From contig JBFGKE010000013.1 in the NCBI GenBank assembly GCA_041576815.1, positions 1 to 64,000 of the forward strand: a DNA stretch of 64,000 nt. Direction: 5' to 3'. Below, piece after piece: positions 42,854 to 51,810 of this stretch. The notes under the pieces were generated by a model. The model searched no databases. It was not told where the DNA came from and was given only the letters and a program-made list of their open reading frames with translations. Each line of letters starts with the position of its first letter. Position 1 is the stretch's first letter. The stretch is from SG8-38 sp041576815. Its GTDB lineage: Bacteria; Myxococcota_A; Polyangia; Polyangiales; Houyiibacteriaceae. The position numbers and the translations under genes are program-made.

Positions 42854-45479
42854 CGAGGACCTCGACTGTGCCCGCATCTCCATCCAAACGCACGATGTCG
42901 CCATCACGCAGAGAGCGCGTGGCGTTTGGCACGTTGACCACGGCGGGAACCCCGTACTCCCGGAGGATGATCGCCGCGTGCGAAAGTGGGCCGCCGAGCT
43001 CGGTCACGACCCCCGCGGCCGCGAGAAACAGGGGCGCCCAGCCCGTATCGGCGGCAGCGACGACCAACACCTCGCCATCCGAAAAATCCGTGGCCTGCGA
43101 AGGGTCTCGGAGCACGCGGACTCGACCCTCGGCCACGCCCCGGCTCGCAGCGAGGCCGTGCATGCGCTTGGCCCTGGACACGAAAGCCTCATCATCCGGC
43201 GGAAATCCGACGAAAGTCGCGGGCGGCTCGGGAAGCGCGCGGTTGCGTTCGTATTCGAGCCGGCGCCGCTGGACGCGCATCGCAACCCGCTCGTTCTGGT
43301 CGTACAGTACCCGTCGAAGCTCGGCCAAGGTCAAGAAGAACGCGGCGTCGGGCCCCGCTTCGGGCTCGCGCGCCTCGACGCGCCTCGACGCCTCCAGGGC
43401 GACACGACGAAACATACCGAGCACCTCCACCACGTGACCCCGGAGGTGCTCGCGCATGCGTGTGAAGCGCCGCGCCACGTCGAGGAGCTTTTTGACTGCA
43501 GGGCGAATCGGCAGCGGTACGCTCTTGGCGAGCTGCTCCTCGGCGTGCTGGCGCGCGAGGTGGAGCGCACGCTCGCGAGCTTCGAGATCGACCGAGCCGC
43601 GCAAATGCGAGCGGAGCGCCGCAAACATGAGCGTCGGGTCCTCAGACCACCTGGGCGCTGCGATCTCGGCTTCGCGAACACCCCGGTATCCGTACTCGTC
43701 GAGGAAATCGCGGAGCGCGTCGCGCGTCCGGCTGGCGGGCAAGCTGGGCACATCGAGCTCCGAGAGGCTCGTTTGCCGGATGTGCTCGGCAACCTCGGGC
43801 TCGCCGCGGGCGAGCTGTGCGATCCGCCATAGTGCAACGCCCGGCTGTGCGCTCGAGACGTCCTGCAGACCAGACAGCAAGTCACGATAGAAGCCGGAGC
43901 CTTGGTCCTCCGCAAACGTCCGAAGCAGGGCGTTCAGTACCAGGACGGCCGTGAGCAGGTTGGCGTAGGCGGTCAGCATGATCGACCCCGTTTCGTCGAG
44001 CAGATGCTCGACGTCCCCGAGCATGCGATCCAGACCGCTCGGTTCGAGAAGGCGGAGGTCGACCTCTTGGATTCGCCCGCGCTCTTCCGTGTAATAGCTC
44101 TCGAAGTCGTCGATGCGCGCCTGCAGCCGAAAATTTTCACCCACGTAGCGCGACACGGTCTGCGGCAGGCGGAGAAGAAAGCGGGTCGAGCTGCGCTCCG
44201 CGACGACGTCGTCGAGCTCCGTCGCGTACTCGCCGCCACCAAGCCGGACGAGCGTCGAGGGATGAATCCAGGGGACCTGCGACATGATCGCGCTGAGCTC
44301 GGTCAAATTCAGATAGATGCGACCCCGAAAATCGCCGACGAGCTCCGCATCTCGAGGCACGGTGCAGCCAAGCGCGCCGAAAGCACGTCGAAACCCGAGA
44401 TCGCTGAACTGGCTCAGCACCGACCAGGTGAACGGTGTGGCCACGCCGGGCAGCGCCTCTCCGACGTTCGCGTTCGTCCACACGATCTTTCGCCGGTCCC
44501 AGGGGCGATCGCGACCAGACGAGCGGCGATTGCGAAAGTTCGGAACGATGATCGGACGAGCCTGCAGCACGTACACCTGCTCGGACGCCATCGCCCATTC
44601 GACGTCTCGTGCATCACGGAAGTGGCTCTCGATTCGACTCGCCAGGTCGCTTAGCGTCAGCAGCTGCTGCTCACTGAGCGCGGATTGCACCCGCAGGTCC
44701 GCTGGAACGTCTTCTTCGCGAACACCGCCCATCGGCTCTAGGACGGTCTGGATGGCTTTGGCGCCGATGATTCGATCGCGGAGCTGACCCGTGGCCTTGT
44801 CGATGCGATACGTATCCGGTGTGACCCGGCCGTCGACGACCGAGCTGCCGAGGCCGTAGGCGGCGTTCACGACGATTTCGCCAGCATCGCCGGTGAGGGG
44901 GTTCGCTGTGAAAAGCACACCGGAAACTTCGGCGGGCACCATCGCTTGAATCACGATGCCGACGGAGACGGGTACCTCCTCGCCGAGCGTGCGCAGGTAA
45001 GAAAGCACACGCGGTCGAAAGATGCTCGACCAGCAGGCGCTGATCGCATCGAGCACGTCGTCGTCGCTTTTCAGGTTGAGCAGCGTGGAGTGCATCCCGG
45101 CCGCCGATGCACCCTCTTGATCCTCGTGCATTGCCGACGAGCGCACCGCGAAGCCGGTGGCGCCTTCACGTCTCATCGCGAGCAGCGCATCGTGGACACT
45201 TCGAACGACATCCTCGGGCAGGGTGGCCGCGCGCACGCGCTCAGCGATCGATTCGAGGCGTGCCGCCGGCACGTGCGGGCTCCGGAGCAACGCCCGCGGT
45301 CGATCCGCGATCTCCAATACGCTCGAAAAAAACGAGTCGCCTACCCAGCCCGGCATCGCGTAGGCGGCGGGCACGGCGAACCCGGCCCGAGCGAGCGCGG
45401 CCAAACCGCGTGCCTTGCCACCATAGCCGGACGCCCGTCTGGGAACGACCGATTCAATTCGCTTCAGTACCCGCGGCAT
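42846..45479 (-). CDS. PEP-utilising phosphotransferase with rifampin-phosphotransferase-like architecture
   Basis: An 877-residue protein. The N-terminal ATP-binding domain of the PEP synthase/PPDK type has GGKARGLAALARAGFAVPAA, AVRSSAMHEDQEGAS and VLFTANPLTGDAGEIVVNAA. A roughly 400-residue central helical domain follows. The C-terminal swivelling domain has catalytic His834 in TELGGPLSHAAIILREYGVP. The PEP/pyruvate TIM barrel of PEP synthase is absent. This ATP-domain - substrate-domain - His-domain layout, and a His some 43 residues from the end, match rifampin phosphotransferase (about 867 residues). The real substrate is unknown and may not be an antibiotic. It is divergent from purF and coupled to an RluA-type gene. 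Confidence 0.85.
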   Translation of the reverse strand: MPRVLKRIESVVPRRASGYGGKARGLAALARAGFAVPAAYAMPGWVGDSFFSSVLEIADRPRALLRSPHVPAARLESIAERVRAATLPEDVVRSVHDALLAMRREGATGFAVRSSAMHEDQEGASAAGMHSTLLNLKSDDDVLDAISACWSSIFRPRVLSYLRTLGEEVPVSVGIVIQAMVPAEVSGVLFTANPLTGDAGEIVVNAAYGLGSSVVDGRVTPDTYRIDKATGQLRDRIIGAKAIQTVLEPMGGVREEDVPADLRVQSALSEQQLLTLSDLASRIESHFRDARDVEWAMASEQVYVLQARPIIVPNFRNRRSSGRDRPWDRRKIVWTNANVGEALPGVATPFTWSVLSQFSDLGFRRAFGALGCTVPRDAELVGDFRGRIYLNLTELSAIMSQVPWIHPSTLVRLGGGEYATELDDVVAERSSTRFLLRLPQTVSRYVGENFRLQARIDDFESYYTEERGRIQEVDLRLLEPSGLDRMLGDVEHLLDETGSIMLTAYANLLTAVLVLNALLRTFAEDQGSGFYRDLLSGLQDVSSAQPGVALWRIAQLARGEPEVAEHIRQTSLSELDVPSLPASRTRDALRDFLDEYGYRGVREAEIAAPRWSEDPTLMFAALRSHLRGSVDLEARERALHLARQHAEEQLAKSVPLPIRPAVKKLLDVARRFTRMREHLRGHVVEVLGMFRRVALEASRRVEAREPEAGPDAAFFLTLAELRRVLYDQNERVAMRVQRRRLEYERNRALPEPPATFVGFPPDDEAFVSRAKRMHGLAASRGVAEGRVRVLRDPSQATDFSDGEVLVVAAADTGWAPLFLAAAGVVTELGGPLSHAAIILREYGVPAVVNVPNATRSLRDGDIVRLDGDAGTVEVLGA

Positions 45480-45573
45480 CCCGACCGACAGGTTCTAGCG
45501 CACCGCTGCGGGGGCGGCATGCTGGGGTCATGGACGGCGAGGGGCCCGAGCGCTATGAGCGGAGGTGTGGGTG

Positions 45574-46980
45574 ATGGACGACGATCATTTTCATGATCAA
45601 TGCGGCGTGTTTGGTGTCTTCGGGGCCGATGAGGCCTCGAATCTGGCGTACCTCGGCCTTCACTCGCTGCAGCACCGCGGACAGGAAGCGGCCGGCATCG
45701 TGTCGAGCAATGGCGAGCAGCTTTTCGTACACCGCGGCATGGGGCTGGTTCAAGACGTCTTCACAGCCGCCCAGCTCGAACGCCTGCCCGGCAACAGCGC
45801 GATCGGACACGTGCGCTACACCACCGCCGGGGGAAGCCACATCAAGAACGCGCAGCCGCTCGCCGTCGACAGCGGCCACGGCGCCCTCGCCGTGGCCCAC
45901 AACGGCAACCTCACCAACGGCATCGCCCTCCGTCATCAGCTCGAAAACGACGGCTCCATTTTCGCCTCCGACAGTGACACGGAGGTCTTGGTTCACCTGA
46001 TCGCGCGCTCGAAAGCGACTTCGACCGTCGACCGCGTGGCCGATGCGCTTCACCAGGTCGAGGGGGCATACTCGCTGGTGTTCCTCTCGCCTGGTGAAAT
46101 GGTGGCCGTGCGCGACCCCTACGGGTTCCGCCCGCTCTGCCTAGGAAAGCTCGGAGACGCCTTCGTGATCGCCTCGGAACCACCGGCGTTTCAACTGATC
46201 GGCGCGGAGTTCCTCCGCGACGTCGAGCCCGGCGAGATGATCGTCATCGACGACTCTGGAATGCGCAGCCTGCGGCCGTTTCGAACCGACCCGGAGCGGC
46301 GGTACATGTGCATCTTCGAGTACGTCTACTTCGCACGCCCCGACGCTTCGTTCGACGGCATCAGCGTGTACGAAGCCCGCAAGCGCATGGGCCATGCGCT
46401 GGCCGAAGACCAGCCTGTCGATGCAGATGTGGTCGTGCCGGTTCCGGACAGTGGCGTCGCGGCAGCGCTCGGGTATGCCGAAGCGACCGGGCTTCCCTTC
46501 GAGCTCGGGTTGATCCGGAGCCACTACGTCGGTCGAACGTTCATCGAGCCCGCCCAGTCGATTCGACATTTCGGTGTTCGCCTGAAGCTCCATCCCGTGC
46601 AGAGCGTTCTCCAGGGCAAGCGCGTCGTCGTGATCGACGATTCGATTGTTCGCGGGACGACCAGCCGCAAGATCGTCAAGATGATCCGCGACGCGGGCGC
46701 GCGTGAGGTCCACCTGCGCATCAGCTCGCCTCCGACGATCTGGCCCTGTTTCTACGGCATCGACACGCCTACGCGCGAAGAGCTGATCGCCGCGCACCAC
46801 ACGGTGGACGAGGTCAACGAGTACGTGACGGCCGATAGCCTCGGCTACCTGTCGCTCGATGGCCTGAAACGCGCCGTCGGCGGCGAGGGCTTCTGCAGCG
46901 CCTGCTTCAGCGGCCGCTACCCCATCCCAATCACCGACGACGGCGCCCAAAGAAAGCAGCTCCCCCTGGTGGGCGTATAG
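45574..46980 (+). CDS. purF: Amidophosphoribosyltransferase
   Basis: A 468-residue enzyme of the first purine step. A short propeptide (MDDDHFHDQ) precedes the nucleophilic Cys of CGVFGVFG, so it is probably processed as in the Bacillus-type enzyme. Cysteines in YMCIFEYVYF, IWPCFYGID and FCSACFSGRY fit the four ligands of the Fe-S cluster of that type. The PRPP loop is VVVIDDSIVRGTT. GGAGG eight bases upstream selects ATG 45574. purD and purH are about 10 kb away on the other strand. Confidence 0.97.
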   Translation: MDDDHFHDQCGVFGVFGADEASNLAYLGLHSLQHRGQEAAGIVSSNGEQLFVHRGMGLVQDVFTAAQLERLPGNSAIGHVRYTTAGGSHIKNAQPLAVDSGHGALAVAHNGNLTNGIALRHQLENDGSIFASDSDTEVLVHLIARSKATSTVDRVADALHQVEGAYSLVFLSPGEMVAVRDPYGFRPLCLGKLGDAFVIASEPPAFQLIGAEFLRDVEPGEMIVIDDSGMRSLRPFRTDPERRYMCIFEYVYFARPDASFDGISVYEARKRMGHALAEDQPVDADVVVPVPDSGVAAALGYAEATGLPFELGLIRSHYVGRTFIEPAQSIRHFGVRLKLHPVQSVLQGKRVVVIDDSIVRGTTSRKIVKMIRDAGAREVHLRISSPPTIWPCFYGIDTPTREELIAAHHTVDEVNEYVTADSLGYLSLDGLKRAVGGEGFCSACFSGRYPIPITDDGAQRKQLPLVGV

Positions 46981-47003
46981 AACGGGGTCAGGCACCTCTT
47001 TTA
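46981..47003. repeat. REP-like intergenic element beginning GGGGTCAGGCACC
   Basis: Just after the purF stop lies GGGGTCAGGCACCTCTTTTA. As I recall, this head resembles short palindromic elements associated with REP-associated tyrosine transposases. No second arm is visible, so it would be a remnant. Two other intergenic sites, at 10380-10395 and 49155-49172 (minus strand), share a GGGTC(A/G)G head. Confidence 0.35.
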
Positions 47004-47009
47004 GCCTTC

Positions 47010-47864
47010 TCAGTGGGTCTGCAGCCACTTGAGGATTGCTGCGTTGGCCTCCGTCGGGCGTTCGAGGTGGAGGAAGTGGCCGGCTTCGGTCAGGGTCACG
47101 CTCTCGAAGAGCGCGCTGAAGTATTTCTCTTGTCCGCGCGCCATGTCGGGGACCATACAGCCGTCGCGCTCGCCGTGCAGATAGAGCGTCGGAACGACGA
47201 TGGGTCCCTTCGACAAGACCGCTCGAAGCTCGCGGAGCTGCTTCGGTGAGCTGAGCGAACGGTAGTACCGGAGGGGCGTTAGCCTGCTGGATCGCAGGCA
47301 GGTCTTGACCTCGTCGAGGTAGTCGGCGCCAGGGTCGAATCCCGGCGACCATGCCCGCCACAGGCGCTCGACGAAACGGTAGTCACCGAACCGCACGACC
47401 GGCCCTGAAATCACCGGAAGCGCAAACAAGCCGATGTAAGCACTGTGTCGAAGCTGCTTGGGATGTCGCTCCAGATTCGACTCGATGGCCAAGAGGTGGG
47501 GGATCGCCAGCATTGCAGCCGCGCGCAAAAGGTCGGGACGAAGCGCAGCTGCGAGCTGCGTGACGACGGCGCCCCAATCGTGCCCGACGATGCGCACGGG
47601 ACGCCCGTGCGACAGCTCCTCGGCGAGCTGCAACACCGATTGGGTGACGGTCAGCGCGTCAAACGGCCCGATGAGCGACGAAGGCGCGTACCCCGGAAGC
47701 CACGGACAGACGACCTGATAGCCCGCGGCAACGAGCTCCGGCGCCAGCTTGCTCCAGGTCCGGGGGATGTCGGGAAAACCATGGAGGCAGAGCACGAGGG
47801 GAGCGCCTTGCTCACCAGTAGACAGGTAAGAGATCCCTGCTCGTTCCGATCGGTGTCGACGCAT
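47010..47864 (-). CDS. Alpha/beta hydrolase (epoxide hydrolase/haloalkane dehalogenase-like)
   Basis: A 284-residue alpha/beta hydrolase. LVLCLHGFPDIPRTW is the oxyanion region. VGHDWGAVVTQLAA places an Asp as nucleophile, as in epoxide hydrolases and dehalogenases rather than the Ser of esterases. LYLHGERDGCMVP carries the acid and TEAGHFLHLERP the catalytic His. The cap lies between about 130 and 210. The start ATG 47864 is 10 bp after the N-formylglutamate amidohydrolase gene. The substrate is unknown. Confidence 0.9.
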   Translation of the reverse strand: MRRHRSERAGISYLSTGEQGAPLVLCLHGFPDIPRTWSKLAPELVAAGYQVVCPWLPGYAPSSLIGPFDALTVTQSVLQLAEELSHGRPVRIVGHDWGAVVTQLAAALRPDLLRAAAMLAIPHLLAIESNLERHPKQLRHSAYIGLFALPVISGPVVRFGDYRFVERLWRAWSPGFDPGADYLDEVKTCLRSSRLTPLRYYRSLSSPKQLRELRAVLSKGPIVVPTLYLHGERDGCMVPDMARGQEKYFSALFESVTLTEAGHFLHLERPTEANAAILKWLQTH

Positions 47865-47874
47865 TTCGAGGAGC

Positions 47875-48588
47875 TTACGAGAAGAAGCTGGCAAGTGCCT
47901 CCGCGAGCCTCGACGAAAATTCATCATCGACGACCAGGTCCTGCCGAGCCTCGATCTCGAGGGCCTGCCGCCCAAACTGCCGCGCGTGTCGAACGGCCGA
48001 ATATGCGAGCCCATCTTTGCCGGACCAAGGCTCGTTCGCCAGGACGTGAAAGCCAGCCTGTTCGAGATGCCCGAGAAGCTGGAGCGCGACCTCCTCCTCG
48101 TCGTAGTCGAAAAGAACCCCCAGCTCCAAAACCCGAGCGTCGCCCTCATAGTTGTCCGTGAAGGTGTGGATCGAGAAGACCGTATCACCTCGGCTTCGCT
48201 CGACCATGGCGCTGACGGCCTCGTGATAAGGCCGGTACAGGTCATCGATGCGGCGCTGGCGATCGGTCTCCAAGAGCGCCTCGTTGAGGTGCACGGTTTT
48301 CCCATCGGCGTTCCGCCGAAAGAGCGTGTCCGAATCGAGAGGACGGTTCGGGTCGATCAAGAGGCGTGAGAACCGCGAGAGCACCGCAGGCGCGTTCATG
48401 AAACGGGCGACCTTTCGGGTGAGCTCCGCGGCGCCGATGTCGCTGGCCCAGTGGGTGTCGACCATCCAGCGGTCTTGCGCCGGCCACACCCAGGGCTCCG
48501 GAAGTGCAGCAGAAGCATGCTCGCAGGTGAACACCACGCGACCTCCAAAATCGCCATCGAGCTCCTCGACCGGGTGATGTGTGCTCAT
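47875..48588 (-). CDS. N-formylglutamate amidohydrolase family protein
   Basis: A 237-residue zinc hydrolase. VVFTCEHASAALPEPW near the start and DTHWASDIGAAELTRKVA match the family, with SRLLIDPNRPLDSDTLF and VFSIHTFTDNYEG further on. Members cleave N-formylglutamate in histidine degradation or act on related N-acyl substrates. No hut genes are present here, so the role is open. It begins at ATG 48588, with a TACAAT hexamer just upstream that may be its -10. Confidence 0.9.
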   Translation of the reverse strand: MSTHHPVEELDGDFGGRVVFTCEHASAALPEPWVWPAQDRWMVDTHWASDIGAAELTRKVARFMNAPAVLSRFSRLLIDPNRPLDSDTLFRRNADGKTVHLNEALLETDRQRRIDDLYRPYHEAVSAMVERSRGDTVFSIHTFTDNYEGDARVLELGVLFDYDEEEVALQLLGHLEQAGFHVLANEPWSGKDGLAYSAVRHARQFGRQALEIEARQDLVVDDEFSSRLAEALASFFS

Positions 48589-48630
48589 GTTCGGAATTGT
48601 AAGCGAGGTCTCACAAAGTCGAGCCCCTTG

Positions 48631-49110
48631 ATGACACTGAACGACTGCGCTGTATACTCCAAAACGAAGCCGGTCGGGGGCGGCGGAAAAGAACAGCCCG
48701 TGCCCCATCCCGACGAAGAACTCGAGCTCTCTGGAAGCCCGCGGCGGCGCGCGAGCCACTTCAGAAAAAAGCGCCGAGACAGCACGACGAAGCTCATCAA
48801 GGCGCCGCGCGATGCTTCGCCGGATTCGAGCGACGTGCGAGAAGTTGTGCGAGCTTCTCACACGCGTCATGAGCAGTGGAGCGACGTGGCCAACCCTGCC
48901 CCGAGTCTCCCCGATCCGCCGCTACATCGCCCGGTCCCTCCACCGGCTCCACTTCCCGTGGAAAGCAACGGCAAGAACACCACAAGCCCGGGTTGGCTCG
49001 AAGATCGCAAGCGCCGCAAGCGGATGGAAGACATCGTCGGCACGATCGGCCTCGCGCTGATGGTCACCGCCATGCTCATCGCCATGTGGCTGCGCATGAC
49101 GGGGGGGTAG
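48631..49110 (+). CDS. Small protein with a C-terminal membrane helix, unknown function
   Basis: About 159 residues from ATG 48631. Most of it is hydrophilic and rich in Pro, Ser and basic residues (PPLHRPVPPPAPLPVE). A single C-terminal hydrophobic helix, EDIVGTIGLALMVTAMLIAM, ends the chain, so it may be tail-anchored. No family is recognised. The divergent N-formylglutamate amidohydrolase starts 42 bp away. Its reality rests on the membrane segment and intergenic position, so confidence is moderate. Confidence 0.6.
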   Translation: MTLNDCAVYSKTKPVGGGGKEQPVPHPDEELELSGSPRRRASHFRKKRRDSTTKLIKAPRDASPDSSDVREVVRASHTRHEQWSDVANPAPSLPDPPLHRPVPPPAPLPVESNGKNTTSPGWLEDRKRRKRMEDIVGTIGLALMVTAMLIAMWLRMTGG

Positions 49111-49228
49111 ATCCGGGGGGTGTTGGGGGTTGCGGGATTGGTTGCGTGGTCTGGTTTAATTACATCCGACCCGCCCGGACGCCTTCGGCGGTCGGTTGGA
49201 GGCAACCTGGACGTACGCCGCGCGCTCG

Positions 49229-50941
49229 CTAGAACTCCGGGCGGTCCTGGTGCTGTCCGAATACGTCTCGGAAGACGTCGCAGATCTCCTGCTCGGTGCA
49301 GTACGCCTTGGCTGCCTCGACGATGCTCGGCATCACGTTCCGGTCGGAGCGGCAGGCGTCGGCGATGGCCGCTAGAGCCTGGCCCACGGCGGCATCGTCG
49401 CGCTCCGCCTTGACTCGTTTCAAGCTCTCGACCTGCTCTCTTTGAATCGACTCGTCGATGCGCAACATCGGGATGTCCGGCTGCTCGTCCTGCTCGTACT
49501 TGTTGACGCCGACCACGGTTTTTTCGCCGCTTTCGATCTGCTGCTGGAGCCTGTATGCGGAGGCGGCGATTTCACGCTGCGGGTAGCCTCGCTCGACAGC
49601 CTCGACCATGCCGCCGAGCTCGTCGATCTTGTCGATGTAGCCCATCGCCTCCTCTTCGAGGCGGTTCGTCATCCATTCGACGAAGTAGCTGCCGGCCAAG
49701 GGGTCGATCGTGTTGGCGACGCCGGACTCTTCGGCGATGATCTGCTGGGTACGCAACGCGACGGTGACGGCCTCTTCGGTCGGCAGCGCAAACGTCTCGT
49801 CGAGACTGTTGGTATGGAGCGACTGCGTGCCCCCGAGCACGGCTGCGAGCCCCTGAAGTGCGACGCGGGCGACGTTGTTGTACGGCTGCTGCGCCGTCAG
49901 CGACACGCCTGCCGTCTGCGCGTGTGTCCGGAGCATGAGGGAGCGCGGGTTCTTCGGGTCGAATCGGGACTTCATCAGCCGTGCCCACATGCGCCGCGCC
50001 GCCCGGAACTTGGCCACCTCTTCGAAGAAATCGCTGTGCACATCGAAAAAGAAGGAAAGTCGCGGAGCAAACTCATCCACATCGAGACCACGCTCGACCG
50101 CCCACTTCACGTACTCGAGGCCGTCGGCGATGGTAAACGCGAGCTCTTGTGCGGCCGTCGAGCCCGCTTCGCGAATGTGATAGCCGCTGATGCTCACGCT
50201 GTTCCACCGAGGCACCTCTTTCGCGCAAAACTCGATCGAGTCGGTGACGATGCGCATGGCGGGCCGCGGAGGCACCACCCAGGCGTGCTGCGCGATGAAC
50301 TCCTTCAAGCAGTCGTTTTGCACGGTGCCGCCGATCTTGTCGCGCGGGACGCCGCGCTTGTCGGCCAACGCCACGTAGAAACCGAGCAGAACCGCCGCCG
50401 GCCCGTTGATGGTCATCGACGTCGTGACTTTGTCGAGAGGAATTCCGTCGAAGAGGATCTCCATGTCGCGAAGCGTGTCGACGGCGACGCCCACCATCCC
50501 GACTTCGCCGAGGGAGCGCGGCGAGTCGCTGTCGTACCCCATGAGGGTTGGGAAGTCGAAAGCGGTCGAAAGCCCCGTCTGCCCTTGTTCGAGCAAGTAG
50601 CGGAATCGCTCGTTGGTTTGCCGCGGGGTTCCAAAGCCGGCGAACATCCGCATCGTCCACAGGCGCCCCCGATACATGGTCGGTTGAACCCCGCGGGTAT
50701 AAGGGAACTGGCCCGGGAACCCGAGGTCTCTGCGATAGTCCCCCGCAATGTCGGCCGGTGTGAGCAGGTCCGGCACCTCCATGTCGCTCAAGGTGGCGAA
50801 GCGCTCTTTGCGCAACGGCCGACGCGACACGGCTCCGTGCACTTGCTCGGCGCGCCACGTCGCTGCCTCCTCGCGCAACGGGTCGTGGTCGCCCTTGGGC
50901 GGCGAGTCTGGTGGGATCTTTTCGGCCGGGTCCGCCGTCAC
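49229..50941 (-). CDS. Acyl-CoA mutase large subunit (methylmalonyl-CoA mutase alpha-type catalytic domain)
   Basis: A 570-residue catalytic TIM-barrel subunit: FPYTRGVQPTMYRGRLWTMR near the start, FDFPTLMGYDSDSP, SISGYHIREAGSTAAQELAF and the THAQTAGVSLTAQQPYNNVA stretch. The chain stops after the barrel, so the cobalamin-binding domain must be a separate protein, and none is next door. Such split enzymes isomerise methylmalonyl-CoA or related acyl-CoAs. GGAGG before GTG 50941 fixes the start; the frame open to 51937 is spurious. A TPR gene precedes it by 11 bp. Confidence 0.95.
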   Translation of the reverse strand: MTADPAEKIPPDSPPKGDHDPLREEAATWRAEQVHGAVSRRPLRKERFATLSDMEVPDLLTPADIAGDYRRDLGFPGQFPYTRGVQPTMYRGRLWTMRMFAGFGTPRQTNERFRYLLEQGQTGLSTAFDFPTLMGYDSDSPRSLGEVGMVGVAVDTLRDMEILFDGIPLDKVTTSMTINGPAAVLLGFYVALADKRGVPRDKIGGTVQNDCLKEFIAQHAWVVPPRPAMRIVTDSIEFCAKEVPRWNSVSISGYHIREAGSTAAQELAFTIADGLEYVKWAVERGLDVDEFAPRLSFFFDVHSDFFEEVAKFRAARRMWARLMKSRFDPKNPRSLMLRTHAQTAGVSLTAQQPYNNVARVALQGLAAVLGGTQSLHTNSLDETFALPTEEAVTVALRTQQIIAEESGVANTIDPLAGSYFVEWMTNRLEEEAMGYIDKIDELGGMVEAVERGYPQREIAASAYRLQQQIESGEKTVVGVNKYEQDEQPDIPMLRIDESIQREQVESLKRVKAERDDAAVGQALAAIADACRSDRNVMPSIVEAAKAYCTEQEICDVFRDVFGQHQDRPEF

Positions 50942-50952
50942 GATGCCTCCTG

Positions 50953-51471
50953 TCAGTTCTTTACCGTGTCCTCGGCGCCGGGAAAAGGCAAGACCTCGCC
51001 ACGAATGACCTGGAGCATGCCTTCGACCTCGAGCGCCACTTCGAGCTCGGGATCCGTTTGGAGAAAGCGTTCGAGATAGCGCTTCGCCGCTTGGTTCTCG
51101 CCCTTTTGGAAATGCGAAGCTCCAACGAGAAAGAGCCCGTCGCTGTCGTCTTCGCGTTTCTGCAAGACCCGTTGCCCCATGCGAATCGCTTTGTCGTACT
51201 CCCCGAGCATGCGAAGCGCCTGCCCTGCTCCAACCATCGCGCCGACGTAGTCGGGTGCGAGGCTGAGAGCTTCGACGTAGCTCTTGAGCGCCTCGCGATA
51301 CGCCTGTTTCTCGAAATAGGCGTGGCCGAGAAAGTGAAATGCGTATTCGTTTTTCGGGTCGAGACGCGACACGCGCAAGAGCTCGTCGATCGCACGATCG
51401 ATGTCGCCCCCGTGCAGAAGCTCCATTCCCTCTTCGACTGCCTCCCAGCGGGCCGACTCGATCGCGTTCAC
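50953..51471 (-). CDS. TPR repeat protein
   Basis: A 172-residue soluble protein made of tetratricopeptide repeats (DIDRAIDELLRVSRLDPKNE, AYREALKSYVEALSLAPDY, EYDKAIRMGQRVL, NQAAKRYLERFLQTDPEL). Start GTG 51471 follows GAGG by seven bases. It sits between a small membrane protein and the acyl-CoA mutase, all leftward. Partners are unknown. Confidence 0.88.
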   Translation of the reverse strand: MNAIESARWEAVEEGMELLHGGDIDRAIDELLRVSRLDPKNEYAFHFLGHAYFEKQAYREALKSYVEALSLAPDYVGAMVGAGQALRMLGEYDKAIRMGQRVLQKREDDSDGLFLVGASHFQKGENQAAKRYLERFLQTDPELEVALEVEGMLQVIRGEVLPFPGAEDTVKN

Positions 51472-51480
51472 GATCGATCC

Positions 51481-51798
51481 TCAGTCGCGCTTGCCGTAGT
51501 CGATCGAGCCTGCGCGAGTTCGGTCGCGCGGCCGAACGCCAGACGCTAGGGTGCCGAGCGCCAACACGAGGAAGAGCACCCCGCCGATCAAAAGGGTCGC
51601 GCCCATCAGCTGGCGGTTGTCGAGCACCCAGTAGCAGATCCCTGCAAGGGCCAACGTCAGCAGTGCGACCGCAGCAGACAGTTGGAGCTGCAACCGACGG
51701 CGCCGCTCGGCGTGCGCCTCGGCTTCGCGCTTCGCTTCCTTGGCCGCCCTGGCGCGCTCCTTGCGAGCTTGGCGCCGATCGTTCTGTTTCTTCGCCAT
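51481..51798 (-). CDS. Small membrane protein with a charged N-terminal coiled coil
   Basis: A 105-residue protein. Residues 5-37 are a basic/Ala helix (RRQARKERARAAKEAKREAE), followed by membrane helices at about 38-58 and 64-87 and a short basic tail. No family is recognised. It lies 12 bp after the TPR-TM-TPR gene and 9 bp before the TPR gene, so all three are probably co-expressed. Confidence 0.75.
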   Translation of the reverse strand: MAKKQNDRRQARKERARAAKEAKREAEAHAERRRRLQLQLSAAVALLTLALAGICYWVLDNRQLMGATLLIGGVLFLVLALGTLASGVRPRDRTRAGSIDYGKRD

Positions 51799-51810
51799 GG
51801 GTGAAGCATA

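Noticed and set aside
49110..49229. Terminator between the small membrane protein and acyl-CoA mutase genes
   Set aside because: The gap is G-rich, but no stem followed by a T-run could be found on either strand.
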